Positions 1 to 13,155 of a DNA stretch of 64,000 nt are shown here, piece after piece (positions within the stretch are counted from its first letter, which is position 1; the number at the start of each line of letters is the position of its first letter). The translations under genes were made by a program, and so were the position numbers. The notes under the pieces are model-generated. The model had not been told where the DNA came from and did no database searches. It saw nothing but the letters and a program-made list of their open reading frames with translations. This stretch comes from Litomosoides sigmodontis (lineage: Eukaryota; Nematoda; Chromadorea; Rhabditida; Onchocercidae): NCBI GenBank assembly GCA_963070105.1, contig OY718808.1:248001-312000 (forward strand), given 5' to 3'.

Positions 1-151
1 TCACTTACTGTGGGACAATTCATATTTTCACTTTTCACCATGGGTTTTCGTTGTTTCCTTCTGACTTGAAATTTTCTGGAATTTCAGCAAAATGCATAGC
101 TTTAATCCTCTTCAGCTAAACCTCACTCTTTTTCACAGTTCGTACTTTCAG

Positions 152-1485
152 GCAAATCTTAAAGAGACAGAAAAGGCTGAAAGTCTGCAGAAAGCTTTGA
201 GAGCCATAGAGGTAACAAGCAACTGAGCGATTGATTGTTTTGTTTCGTGCACAATGCCAAAGAATACATATTTCGACCTTTGCTCCTTAATAGAGCATGT
301 AAATCCAAAAACAAATTTCATGTTGGAATTGTTGAAATTAGGAGTTAAGAAAGCAAATTGCAGGAAACAGTCGGTGGGAATAATAAAGCTGAAGCATATA
401 GAAAAGCGATGAATCTAAATTTAGTGCCCAGAGGACCATCAACATCACCGATCTTCCCGACAACAGCGCCTACAGTTATCGACCAATCAAGGATATTTTT
501 AGTTGCAATGAATGAAAATACTAGTTAGTTTGAAATATTCCTAATTTAGAATCATTGATTTTCGCATGGAATATTAGGGATAGGGATGGATCTTTTGTGA
601 TAACATGGCGTATTATTATCACTACCCAACAGTGCCAGCATTTTCATAACACTGTAACAATTAGTTACACGCCTGGAAATCTCCAAATTGTCCGAGAGAA
701 TGAATGGAAGGGATGAATGAGTAAGGTGTGAGTGAGGCACTCACTATTCACTGAACAATTTAACGTTTGATGGCTTGTTAAACGTGTGGTGACGTGATTC
801 ATGACGTCAATCGCATTTGATCAATTCCAATACTAACACCGACTAACCTCAAAATTTCCAAGTCACAGATCCTTTTCATGATTGGACAAAAGCTTCATAT
901 GTTCGCTTTAATTTGCTAGAAATGAAGTGATGGCGTAAGGCCTGTGACATTATTGTTGTAATAGTGTAATAAGAAAGCATCATTGCTTTGACACTGAACA
1001 ATTTAACTTTTGAAGACTTGTTGAACGCGTGGTGACGTGATTCGATGCTGTAATTATCTCATCAAAATACTAATGAATTTGAGTTTTTGTGAATTCTTTT
1101 CTTCTTTTCAGGAAGAATGAATTTTCGTTTTTGTTTAGCACAGTTTAGCAATTAAATTTCACACTATTTTTCAGTTTCAAGTATTTTTATAGCATCGAAT
1201 TGGTCAGAGTGGACCAACTGGCAGCGATGCTTCTGTGGGAAGCAAATTCGAACACGAATATGCCACTACGAAACGTCATTTCTTGTAAAAGGATGCAGGG
1301 GCAAAAGTTACGAATCGCGTTCGTGCAATGAACGTGATCATTGTTCTGCGACAACACCGCTGCCAACTAAAATATCTTCTATTTCAACAACTGAAGAATC
1401 AAAATTTAGGCGATCACCGCCGCATCAGCCACTTTCTATTGCTACTCTGCAAAAGTCAGATGATATGAAATATTTTACAGCTTAG
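152..1485 (+). CDS. 3' part of a secreted or extracellular protein with a thrombospondin type-1 repeat
   Basis: Three phase-matched exons are visible at 152-211, 364-523 and 1193-1485; the gene continues upstream of the window. Exon 1 follows TTTCAG and ends at GAG|GTAACA. Exon 2 follows TTGCAG and ends one base into a codon at A|GTTAGT. Exon 3 supplies the two missing bases, and the frame stays open to TAG at 1483-1485. Exon 3 opens with a thrombospondin type-1 repeat: NWSEWTNWQRCFCGKQ, then IRTRIC, a CRGK and a closing SCNERDHC, giving the W-x-x-W and CxxR cysteine layout of the family. A Ser/Thr/Pro-rich tail of about 45 residues follows. Exon 2 ends its charged part in a PSTSPIFPTTAPT linker. 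TSP1 repeats are extracellular and bind matrix or receptors. An alternative acceptor for exon 3 at 1175 (TTTTTCAG) is also in phase and would add six residues. The full protein is not visible, so the family member cannot be named. Confidence 0.72.
749..1043. repeat. Pair of diverged 52-bp direct repeats inside an intron
   Basis: Copy 1 is 749-800 and copy 2 is 992-1043. Both begin CACTGAACAATTTAAC and end GTGGTGACGTGATTC, and they match at 47 of 52 positions by eye. Both lie in the last intron (524-1192) of the TSP1 gene. The 191 bp between them are not obviously repeated. Confidence 0.85.
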
Positions 1486-3000
1486 AATACAAGCGATCAT
1501 ATCGATCCAGTTACTAATAATAGCAAATTACGACGAATCACTTTCAAAATGCTAAATTAATGTAGAATTTTAAGTTTAAATTTATCAGGATGTAAGCGTT
1601 GTTCCGAAATTATCAAGATTTTTACACTCTAACGTCATCTATCGACCATTCCTCTAGGTTTGTTTTGTCATTTCACCGGAAAGCGCTGAAGTGAGATTAG
1701 GTTACGCTTTCTCCAGATGTCACCACAGACAAATTAATTTTCGAAATAACTGGCAGCGTGAATATTAGAAGTAAATTGTTTGATTTTTTTCTTTCTTGTT
1801 ATTCATTGGCAACACTCCGTTGGTGGAAATTCCATTTTTAATGATTATCAATTGATATGATTGATAATTTTAAAATGAAACAAGCTTGATTTTATTTTAT
1901 CTCATTCCTGTTAGGCATTTTGTTCCACTTAAAGCTGAAACTTTAGCCGAAAAGTAAAAAACTGCTATCATTCGCTGTTCAGGAAAAACTTTCTTTCTTG
2001 TCGTGTAAAAGATTCATTTAAAAAGAAGCATGTGAATATAATAAATAACGCAAGCCTTCGTTCTGCGTTTCGTTTGGTCGCACAAAACTTTACTGTTACA
2101 CTGCAAATATGCAAATGTGTGCGTGCAATGAGAATTAAAACGAAGTCGAATGATTCGAAAAGGGATTTCAAGTGCGTCGTTCGTCGTTATGTTGCACATC
2201 TACAACGGCGTGTGCTTTATTTTGTAATACAGGTAAACATTAGCAAAAACTTCTCGTCACCTTTCCGTGTTCCATTAGCGGCATCAGTTATTTCGGTGCT
2301 GACAATCTGATCATATTCGTCGCACTTCTTTTCCAACTCCGAGGCAACAAATCGAAATTGGAAGTCAACCGCCGCCTTATTCGGTGAATCGTCTGTGTCT
2401 TTCGATGGCGCATCTCTAAAAGTTCCACGAGAAGGGAAGCAGCGCATCTTATTTTAATGCATTGGTTGAATATTAAAATTCTATTAAAAGCTCATTGCGT
2501 TCCTCCTCTCACCTTCTCTTCTCTAGTTTTGAGTCCCAGTTACATTCTTTCATATAAGCAATCTTTAAATGGTCGCAAGGAAAGGAAATGAAAAAGCAAT
2601 GAAGGAAGTGAAATAAAGCATTCCGAATGCATTAATTTATGTTCCTCAATTATCTGGAAATTTTTTCAAAAATTTTACATAAAAGGAGAAAAAATTTGCA
2701 CAAATTATTCTGGATTTCTGTTTCAATCTTGGAAGTTGATTAATCTGCGAACAATACGGGGAAAACTGTTGATTCCTTCATTTCAGTTATAGTTGAAAAA
2801 ACGTAGAAATTCTTTCAAAAAATTATATTTGGGACTGATGGCGGTTTTAGATTTGGAACTCACTAATCGGTTCCAAATGTAAACTCCAAAACAAGGTTGA
2901 CAATAATTGACTAAAAAAATATGGAGCAAATGTGGAAGAACTAAGGGAGTAAACACAAATGTTGCATCTGAATTTACGACACATCGATTATCTGTTGACA

Positions 3001-3032
3001 GAGAGAGAGAGAGAGAGGGAGAGAGAGAGAGA
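3001..3032. repeat. (GA)n microsatellite
   Basis: An almost pure GA dinucleotide run with one GG interruption, followed by an A9 run. Confidence 0.95.
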
Positions 3033-4820
3033 AAAAAAAAGCTAACATATAAGAAATTGCAGAAGCCCTAGCAGAATTTCCTTTGTCGCAGTGGAAGTGG
3101 GTGCTGTCCTCCTGCGTCTCTGTGTCACTCGGAATTTTGTTCGCTTCGGAAATGCGAAATTGCTAAAACAAAGGAAGAAAGAATGAGTAATTAGTATTTC
3201 AGTAGATTACTGCAATGAAATAGAATGTGAGGGATACTCGGTGAAAGTATTCTATGAGGTTTTTTAGCACTGGGTGATTTTGACGCTTGGAAAATTCATT
3301 GATTTAATCAACATTTGTGGAGAATCTGCGGCAGTTACTCATCGAATATTTTGGTAAACCAAACTCGATGAGTGATTGTTGTTTCGATGAATCAGTGGGA
3401 CTGAATTGAAAATTGACGAAGAACTGATTTTATTAACTCTCTTTAGAAACACTCGGACGGAGTACAGTGCAATGGTACTCTCTTCGAGTTATACGCTGGG
3501 ATGGCGAAAAATACACGTTATTTGGATAAATCACTAAGTGTGAAAATACATGTTTCACGGGAAAATTATCCCCTTTCGCCAGTATATATGAAAGCGACCA
3601 CTTCTCGGTATCAAATGAAGCAAATAAAACGAAATAAAGAAGCGCAATTGATCGACAGGAAGCCGACAGAAGTCGCCAATTTCCATTGGCTACTAACTTT
3701 TTTAGCCCAAAACTACGATTACAACTGTTTGCCGCAAACAGAGAAAGGCAACAATTCGAACAGAATTCAATAACAGTAGCACTTGGGATTTCTAAAGTTT
3801 GCTCGGATTTTGTGCAAAATGTTGGAAGTCAGGACTTCTGCCGATACATTGCAGAGAGTACACACAAAAGTATGTAACGATTTTGGAAAGGTCTCATCCT
3901 CTTCTACAGCCCACTCATAGGAATTGTGAACTTAGTGGGCCCTTGCTCGAATCAGCTTTCTCATATTTTTCAATTTAAATAAATCTCCTAGCTAATTTAA
4001 ACCTTGTACTCATCCTTTCCTTTTTTGTTACAGTCGCAAATTATAATCTTTTCTTTTCTTAACTCACAAACTACGAAATCGTTCAATATTTCCATTTAAA
4101 AATTTAAACTCAAATACAATCATTAGTGAGGAATTTTTTTTTTTTTTTTGTGTCGAGATGAATGCAAGTTTGGCGCAGTTGTCAATAGGACTTAGTAATT
4201 CCTCGTAAGCAGCGGCTGTTGCGCTCGAATTAATTGTTGGTAGACGATAACGACGAAGATAAGGTGACGGATTATGCACTCCTGAAAATTGAATGTGCTT
4301 TGCTGCAGAAGGAAAAGGAAATTTTGATTTCGATTTGGTACTCTTTGAAAGAAAGGGAAAAAGGTAAAATAAATGAGAAATATCAAAAGTTTACGTTTAG
4401 AAAATAAAATGTAAATTTATCTCTGAAAGCGGTCGACAATATTCTATATGAATATGTTGCAAAAATATTGCCAGTGTATTATTATCAGCCAGGTAAAAAC
4501 CTTTTCCATCTAAGCAGTTGTGATTACTTTCACGTGGCTAATTAATTATTTTACATTAATTATTAATTTGGATTTAGCAAAATGTTTTCTCACTTTGATC
4601 AAACTTGGTGCTTGATTAGTCCAATAATATTCTTGTGGCTTTTGCTCTGATAAATATTTTTTTTAATATTTCTTGACCGAAAAAACTTCTCCCTTTCTCC
4701 AATGAGAAGTAAATGTGTTAAAGGTTAACGTCAAATAAATTCATCCTTCATACCTATTATTTTAATGGCAGTGGCAAAGATTCAAAATCACAAAAGAAGA
4801 CAATTTTTTCTCGCACTTTC

Positions 4821-4868
4821 TTTTCCTCCCTCCCTCTCCCTCTCTCTCCCTCTCTCTTTCTCTTTTGC
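4821..4868. repeat. CT-rich microsatellite
   Basis: CCCTCT/CTCT polypyrimidine run on the + strand. It is the cause of a spurious Ser/Leu/Pro frame here. Confidence 0.9.
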
Positions 4869-7350
4869 TTTTGTCATTTGCTCCTCTCAAAAATGGCACT
4901 TTAACGCAAAATTCAAACTGTGCTATCGCTTCTATTGTTATTATTTAGAAGTAATTGATAGCCGCAATGCTAACGAATGTATTTCGTTCATCGCACAGTA
5001 ACTCCCATCTTTCTGATTGAAAAACAAAAGTGAATTTAATAAATGACAAAATAAGTGAATTGAACCAAAAAATTTTCCTTCCAAAAATATGTTCAAGTAA
5101 AAGATGTAGAAGTAAATTTAGAGAGAGCACAGCTTTAAAATTTGCTTATTTCATTTTTGCCAAGAAAGAGAAAGTAACTGGGAAGGGTAAGAGAAAATTA
5201 TGAAGTAACACAGAATTAGTAATGAATAAGAAGCTAAAGGATAAGGATAAGATTGTAGAACTTAGCAAATGGTAAGTTCTGGACAGCAATGCATACATAC
5301 TTTCGTTGGTCCTTTTTATCAATGAAATCTTCGCTGTTACGGAAAAAAGAATTAATAGAATGGAGAAACTTTGTTTTGTTCCGAGAAGAGGGAGGAAATA
5401 CTTTATGCGTGAAGGTAAGTGAGTAAGCGTGCGAGCACTTCTGATCAGTGCTGATCGATCTGAACAAGGCACTCCGTAAGGGTTGTAGCAGCTACAGTTG
5501 GTCTTGTTTACCTTCCTTACCTTTCTCATACGTGAGAGTTTACCCGCCAGCATACTCGACTCCTTTCTTCTTCTTCAACTTCATTACCTACCTCACTTTA
5601 TTTCACTTGCGTGTGTGTGTAGGAAGTGAGTGAAAGTATATAAAAGAGCACACCTGAAGTGGGTGCATGATGTGACATGTCGTCTCCAGCGACGTGCCCC
5701 TTCAATGTACTGCCAGTATAAACGACTTGATCTCCGCTCTTATCACTTAAACGTTTCACAGTAGTCGATTTCAGAAACCAGAAGTGGAAATGGAATTGTG
5801 GAGGGGAATAAGTGTAGGAGTGCAGTAAGAGAAGAATTTTTTCACATTTGCGCTCTTCTTCATCTCTTCGTTATTAGCCAAAGAAAGGGAGGGAGGGAGG
5901 GAAGAAGCTGGTACTCAGCGTTGTTGAAAGTGTTAGCTTCGCGTAGTAGTGCATCTGAAATGTCCTCTCAAGGGCGTTTTCAAATGGATGGACGAAGAGG
6001 CTTTCATTTATCAGTAACAAAGATCTTTCCTGCTCTCTCGCACTACTCCATTCACTTATCGCATCGCCGCCACACGCTCCTTTCCTTTTACTGGCGGAAG
6101 TGAACTGTCCCTCGCGAACGCGAGCTAATGAAATGAAATTGGCCTCCTCAGTGCGCCTCCTCAGTGCGACATTTCCACTACCAATGAAAACTTCGAGATA
6201 AAGCAAGCAGACAAATCTGAGTAGTATTATAAACCACGGATAGTACTCACTCCTTTTTGGAGCCATTTTTTCTTCCCTTTTATCTTCCGCCTCAGCGCCT
6301 TCCTTTCTGTCTTCTTTCGGTGGAGCCTTGTGGGGGTGTGCATATATGCGCTACTTTTTATGGAGACGTAGTCCACGCGCCGCTCACCAATTCTCTAAAT
6401 CAGTGCTAATGATAACGATGGCAACACCGTCCTTCACATTCAGTTTCTGAGTTTCCTTGCAACATTATGCGTGCAGCTCAACATTTCTCGAAAACGTTTA
6501 GTACGATCCCACACATTACGTCACTTGAGGCAAATTCTTCCGACCTCGCACGTGAACACTCTTGCACGTCTGTCTCACAAGCCGGCTTCCCAGGAAGGAA
6601 AATCCAGTTCTTCACATCTTCTGGCATTTAAAACTAAATCGCTATTTACAGTCACGTACGTCTGTGCAATGCTACCAATCACTACTGCTCATAATTCTTC
6701 GGAAGAACGGATAACAACAAAATGACCACTGACAGTAATGAAAAACGGTTCAAATTTGAGGTATATGATAAGCGATTCCGGCGTAGCATCTAAGATACAT
6801 ACCAATGCTCGTGGCCCGCACGATCCGTTAACACACAAACTGACGCACTACAACACACAACCATTCTGATATGATGAACATGGCGCCAAATTCAGTCGGA
6901 AATTTAATTTCAATGAAGGTCGCAATGAACTGCTACTCTCCGCAACACCGCGCGAATTTCATTCATTGTAAAATTCATGAAAAAAACAATAAGAGATCAA
7001 GCTTTCTTCAAGAAAGACAACAATAGGGAACAAAGTCATTGTGATTAGTAATTAAGATATCTAAGTCCCTTTAAAAGAAATTGATTATAATTTATCACTT
7101 CTTATCAAAGCTTATGTGCTTGGGACTTTTGAATTATTCTACAATACAAGTCCGCATTTCACATGATGAAAGAGAAAATTGAGCAATGAAAGGTATTCAG
7201 TTAATACAAATCTACTTAAAGCAAAGTTCTAGCTCGACAAAAATCACAGTCTATTGAACACAGGTAGGAGAAATTTTTACTTCACCCAGCCGCCCCAGCT
7301 TTTCCACTCTCCGAGTTTTTCAACTTTAGAAGTGATGAAGAGTTGCTAAA

Positions 7351-8277
7351 TCACTTCACACTCGGCAATAATTCATGTATCTCAGAGCAAAGACGAGTTA
7401 AGCATTCATCTAAGTTGAGCGGCAGTATTCCATCCACAATCTGAATGTCATTATTAAGTATAATGTCCCAATCAGTATATTCATCAAGACCGCATTCAGT
7501 CATTTGATCATCAATTCCTTTGACAAATACGAAACCGCGCATTTGCCGGACTGGTAACGTTGCTTCGATGCGTAACAATCTGTAAATTATCAAGACAATG
7601 AATTGTGGTTTCATTTTCCGTCTACTTAGTATAAAATTTCAAGTGCATCTTGATAACCCAAATCAACCAGCCTAAGGAGAAAATAAAAGTTTTGCTATTG
7701 TACTGAGAGGCTATAGTAATACGATCTATTTCCTAATGGGAAATAATGACAAATGATTGATTATACAAAATATGTAACCTCAGAGAAGAACCGGAATACA
7801 TTTTAAAAAACTCAATATCAGAAAGCCTTCGACAATCAGTCACAATTAATATATCAGCTGAATCTGCTTTTTCGAAAACCTTCCTGAAATAATCAATCGT
7901 TTGACTTAAAATATTCATCCGGTTAACATCTGACCTTAAACATTCAAAATTCAATTTCATCCCTCATGATTATTCCCGGACAACGAAAGGCAACTTTTCA
8001 TCCTAGCTCACCTGCAAAAATACCCAGGATCATTGTTTCTCATCCTTTCACCCCATGCAACCATGTCTTGACGATATATCTCTTTGTACCGTATATCGTA
8101 TTTCAACCGTTCAGCATCAACACCATTCAACTGGGCATACTCCTCCTTAAGCGGATAACTTATACCACAAATAATAACTTTATACCCGATTCCTTCTAGC
8201 CGATTCGCCAACAAACTTCCCACAAAATCCTTGCCACATTTCCGTTTGCCAGAAAGGCAAACAACCACAGGCCCCAT
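7351..8277 (-). CDS. PMVK: Phosphomevalonate kinase (animal type)
   Basis: Mevalonate pathway enzyme that phosphorylates mevalonate-5-phosphate to the diphosphate with ATP. Three exons on the - strand, 8277-8012, 7883-7779 and 7579-7351, join in phase to 199 residues; human PMVK has 192. Exon 1 starts MGPVVVCLSGKRKCGKDFVG, which holds the family's unusual P-loop (human: SGKRKSGKD). It continues with YPLKEEYAQLNG, YKEIYRQDMVAWGE and NDPGYFCR, all family signatures. Exon 2 carries VTDCRRLSDIEFF, the two-arginine substrate loop (human SDTRRVSDIQWF). Exon 3 carries RGFVFVKGIDD, then ECGLDEYTDWDIILNND, and ends LLPSVK*. All key motifs are intact, so it should be functional. It lies downstream of SEC61G on the same strand. 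Confidence 0.95.
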
Positions 8278-8414
8278 TTCTCTGCAACTATCATACAGAT
8301 CTTCTTTTGAAAAGGTGAACGAGCAAGTAGAATAATTCTCTTTGCGTGAAATTCATATACAACGAATAATTACCAAATGAAGAAAAACCTGAATCACAAA
8401 CTCTAGTGTTAGCA

Positions 8415-8570
8415 ATGGTTCACAACGAATTAGTCGTCACTGAAACACGAAAAACGAATGTTGCGTCTCCAGCCAGCCAACAAGGAGGCGCCTCTTCATC
8501 TGCTTCAAAGGAAAAAGAACCTAAATTCCCTGACCGCAAACCGTCTTCAGAGTTCTCATGCATTTCGTAA
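8415..8570 (+). other. Small open frame of 51 codons, open on both strands; coding status unclear
   Basis: On the + strand an ATG in good context (AGCAATGG) opens a 51-residue frame, MVHNELVVTETRKTNVASPA onward. It is Ser/Lys-rich and ends SEFSCIS before TAA. The opposite strand is also open for 47 codons from an ATG at 8561 (MHENSEDGLRSG...). The stretch lies between SEC61G and PMVK and is less AT-rich than its flanks. Neither product is recognised. It could be a small gene, an exon or an intercistronic region whose composition happens to lack stops. Confidence 0.3.
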
Positions 8571-8856
8571 TGATAAGAGCGACTTTAAAATTTTATGGAA
8601 AACTAGTTATTAGAAGAACAAAAACGCATAACTTCGTCGGTTAGCAATAATTTATTTAAAATTTCAAACATTCTTTTTAATCAAATCAGAGCGACATAAC
8701 ACACAAATTGTGAAAAAAAGAAACAGTAAAATATGGTACAACTGTCAAACACATTGTATAATATGAATAATTGGTAGCTCTTGCATGGATTCTCTTCCAT
8801 CAATTACATATCATATCTATCGTGCGTGAATAAACGTAACCATTAAAAAATTACAT

Positions 8857-9418
<562 letters not shown>

Positions 9419-12400
9419 GAAATAGGCCCTGAACAAAAACAAGGTGTAAACAAAGTTCTACCTTCAAAACAAAAATTTAGCGAGATCCGTGAACCCGATT
9501 CTGACTTATAAAGTTAAGAGCAGCCAATGTTAAAAAATCTAAGTTACTGTCATATCCTGTAGTTATTAACTTAACGCTACTATCAGCGAATTACGGTCTG
9601 AAATTATGATTCCAGGCCAAAAAGCAGAAGCAAAATGCTCCTTTCATCCAGAAAATTTTTTCCGAATATCGACCTTCCAAAAAATGCCGAGTAAAGAACA
9701 CCAACGCCATAACTTATATTTCTATTCCACCAAAGCTGGACGCATTGGCCCCGAAAAATGCATAAGAGACCACTCACACCACCCATCTATCCATTAACTG
9801 TGCAACAATTGCTCTGCTCGCCAACCAGGGTCGTCATCCTCCCTGAACTTGGACACTTGACCCGTTCCTGCACAGCTATTCACTCCGAAAGCTATCCGCA
9901 CAGACCCCTTCCACCACTCCACCTGCAACGTGAACACGCCAGCACCATCCCTCCCTGAATACGCCAACAAAAGAAATTTTGCTAAAATTCAGCTCCACGA
10001 GGTTCCAGAGGACAGAATGCCAAAAACCAATAAACTCTCCATAAACTATCTTATCATTCGTCTCTTACTCACATCATACACTATTTTATTATTGCATTTC
10101 GTCTACCTCTGTTCCTTTAACCACTTCAATGTTACTCCTTTTTCTCTTTTGACGAATCACCTTTTTAGCATTATGCTGTGCTTTTATCACATATAATAGC
10201 ATGAGAAATATTGAAAACCAATAATTCATTTAATAACTGAAATGACTTAAAAAATTCAGAATTCCCCTGCTCAATCTTAGCTCACACTCTATGTAACTCC
10301 GTCTTTCTCTTCTCCCATTTCCTTCGCATCCCTCTTCTTCTTTCTTTGTCAGCTCTCTTCCAACGTTTGGCTATTCGTTCTATACAATTCCGGAAAAACT
10401 GCAACAGAGTTTCACTGCAAGACATGAAATATTTTTTTCAGCACTGTGTCCCCTGCAGTAATTTAAAGTGAGGTCAGTATCGAAGCTAATAAGGCGATGA
10501 ATTGTTGCTGAGTCCACGGCTTTGCGCAACTGGCTTACTTGATATCGATGGCTTTGTCCAAAGGCTAATTTAGTGATTCGAAATTATTGCGAATGAGTGT
10601 TGCTTGCACAGATCAGCAACAAGATTGTCCACTTCCATTTGAATTAGAAATGCATTTAAGATTCTCATTTAGATTGTGTGCTGGCTGGAAACATACCCAA
10701 CGGAAGGAATATTTCTATTTCATTCATCGTTTCGCTTCACCCACTTTTGTTTAACGCATGTGCTATTCCAGTCGTTCTCCGGAAGTTGTCCTTTCGTTTC
10801 CACGTATCATAAATGGCAGTTTAATTAAATCGTTGTAATTCGTAGTGTGTGTGCTATTGTGTCTTATTGTACTACGTTGCATCCGATTCTTCCGGTGTGT
10901 TTTCTTGCGTGTTGTGAAGCTTAAGTGTATAAGTTGGATGTATGAGAAGCTGAAACCAATGTTTTCCTCATTTCTAGATTTTCATTTTATGCAGCTGTAA
11001 TCGTCTGTTTTTCATTTTATTGTAACTTAGATGGCTTGAAATGGTTCAAAATGGTAAGAATTGGGTTGATTATTTTTATGTTAAATAAACGCTACGTATT
11101 TCGAACTACAATTTCTGAAAATTTACTAATGAGCCAGTTATGACCATTCTATTCCTTATCTGCTCCGTTCCTTCCCCGTAATTCATAAGTAAAAGTCAAT
11201 TCAATGGATCGTACATTATTGTTACGAACAGTGGAAATATTTTTAAAAAAAAAAGTAAAATTTCGTTCATTGTTTCCCAACCTTTCTCTTTCCAACAGTA
11301 CACTGAGTGTCAATGTCATTTAACATTTTAGAGTTATAACTTGCAATTCAAAGTCCAATTTTACAGTTGGTTATCTTAAAATGGGTGCGAAACTTTAGAC
11401 AGTAAAAAAAATGAAAAAAATTTCGGGAATTGATTATTAGGACCACTGAGTAATTCTGCAGGGAAAATGTGGTGATTTGCACATTCCCTCCTTGTATTAT
11501 TACTTACTGTTCTCTCTTCTTTTCATACTCCTATTGTTCATGTTGTCTTGTTCAGCAAGTTATTGCTAGTACCGTTAGTGTTATTAAGTTTGAAGGCGAC
11601 TATTGATTTCGAGGAGTTTAATTTTCATGCATTGAATAGATTTTGGATGGTTGCTTCGTAATTATTCAACACATACGGCTAGAAAATTTTTCAGTAAAAG
11701 TAAAAAATTTGACAACAACATGGAGCATTAAACGAACAAGAGCGAATTCGTGGGGCGAAGAGCCTTCAACAAAAATTTAAGAAATTCAAAGTAGTATAAA
11801 AATGAGAAGGACGTAAAATGATAAGCACGTGAAACCGGATTATTTTGGTCTCTATCTGAGAAGACATGAAATCACTCTTTCATTATGTCAATTGATTAAT
11901 TAAACACACAAAAATTTAACAATTTTCTTAAAAAATTGAATCTTTCGGAAATAAAATTTCTAAGGAAGGCTTATAAAATTTCGTTGCTTTCCTGTAATGA
12001 AAAAAAGATGTGTTCGCAGAGCTAAATTAAACGATTAAATGATTTTTGAAGAGTGAATGATCTATAAAATCAAATGAGAGGAGGATTTGATGATTCGAGG
12101 AATGGAAGAAATGAACGAAGGATGTGGCCGCAGAAGAGAAGGGAAAAGAAGAAGGTAAGAGGGTAAAAGAAATCACAGAAAAAAGGAAACAAAGGGCGGA
12201 AGGAATATTGTGCTGCTTATAGATAGGAATCATTCGTCAATGCTTCCGTTGTTCCACTTGTTGTGACCGCTTCGATTGCGGGAAAATTTCATTTCTGATT
12301 CATTTCAAAATCCGTTCCATTTATTTCCGTCTGTTTGATATTTGGCAGGATGATGATGATCCATAATTAGAGGTGGAAATAGCGAAAGGAAGGAAGAAAT

Positions 12401-13155
12401 GTTAAGGTGTGGGATGGAAGTAGTTTCTCGTTATTTTCAAATTAATTAATATAAGAATTAATTGATTAATGAGGCGTATCCACCTTCTACATCCCTCACT
12501 GTCACTGATGAACGAGTGGCTCGGCGGTCGTCCATCACAAAACAGGATTGATTTTACGACTTGTCACGGACATCGACGATGAATGAATGTGCAATTCGCT
12601 CGTCCACCATCGGCGCAACTGTGTTTCGTAATGTAGCCGTTTTCGTTCATTGCTTACTGTTTTCATTGCTTCCTAATTACTTACTCCTTTCATTGCTTGC
12701 TTATTACTACTACTATTGTCATTAGTATTGTCGTTGTTAACATTGCCATTGCCATTGTCATTACGAATAGAGCGGCGTGTAATTCTCATATGGCAGTAAT
12801 TTCTTGCTTGAAAGAGATAGCTGAAATTGTTGATAAATATATCAACAACCATGATAATGACGGTGATGGTGATAATGATGATAAGATCGATGGATTATCA
12901 CGCCACAATTAATGCATTGCTCTTTCCGGAGGACTTCGATTCATTTCTCGAAATGTTATTTGAGCACGCAGAATGTTAGTTTTCTTTTTTAAATTCTCTC
13001 CTCGTGACATTGTCTGTTTTATCTTCTTTGAACAGTGTTAAAATTTCGAGTTTCAACGTTTTCCATTTACTCGAAGTCGAATAATATAAGCTCATTATTT
13101 CCACATTTGATTAACATGGATATTTGGTGCTGGGAAGGTGGAGGTTAATTTGCAG
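9419..13155. other. No recognised gene
   Basis: This includes the upstream region of SEC61G. From about 9600 to 10010 the + strand is C-rich and carries three overlapping short frames of 60-88 codons in different phases, none of which resembles a known protein. At 12700-12900 there are GTN/ATN-rich and GAT-rich low-complexity tracts. No splice-consistent exon chain was found. Confidence 0.45.

Larger units (their letters stand above)
1486..7350. other. No convincing gene; simple repeats and a GC-richer patch
   Basis: No multi-exon gene could be assembled in this 5.9-kb stretch. It holds a (GA)n tract, a CT-rich tract and an (AGGG)n patch near 5884-5902. From about 5900 to 6950 the base composition is clearly less AT-rich than its surroundings, which could mark a promoter or a first exon. 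A - strand frame starting at an ATG at 6264-6266 begins with a basic end followed by a hydrophobic stretch (WFIILLRFVCLLYLEVFIG) like a signal anchor. No downstream exon was found for it. Confidence 0.4.

Noticed and set aside
2217..2447. - strand frame of 76 codons with good composition (MRCFPSRGTFRD...)
   Set aside because: It looks partly coding, but no partner exon in matching phase was found and the product is not recognised.
5874..6266. - strand frame of 130 codons starting with a signal-anchor-like segment
   Set aside because: Only the first 30 residues look protein-like; the remainder is compositionally odd and ends in an AGGG-repeat. No downstream exon was found.
9606..10196. Three overlapping + strand frames of 60-88 codons
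   Set aside because: They are in different phases, C-rich or low in complexity, and none resembles a known protein or connects by splice sites.
12697..12912. + strand frame of 71 codons, Ile/Val-rich then Asp-rich
   Set aside because: It is produced by ATT/GTT and GAT runs, which is low complexity.
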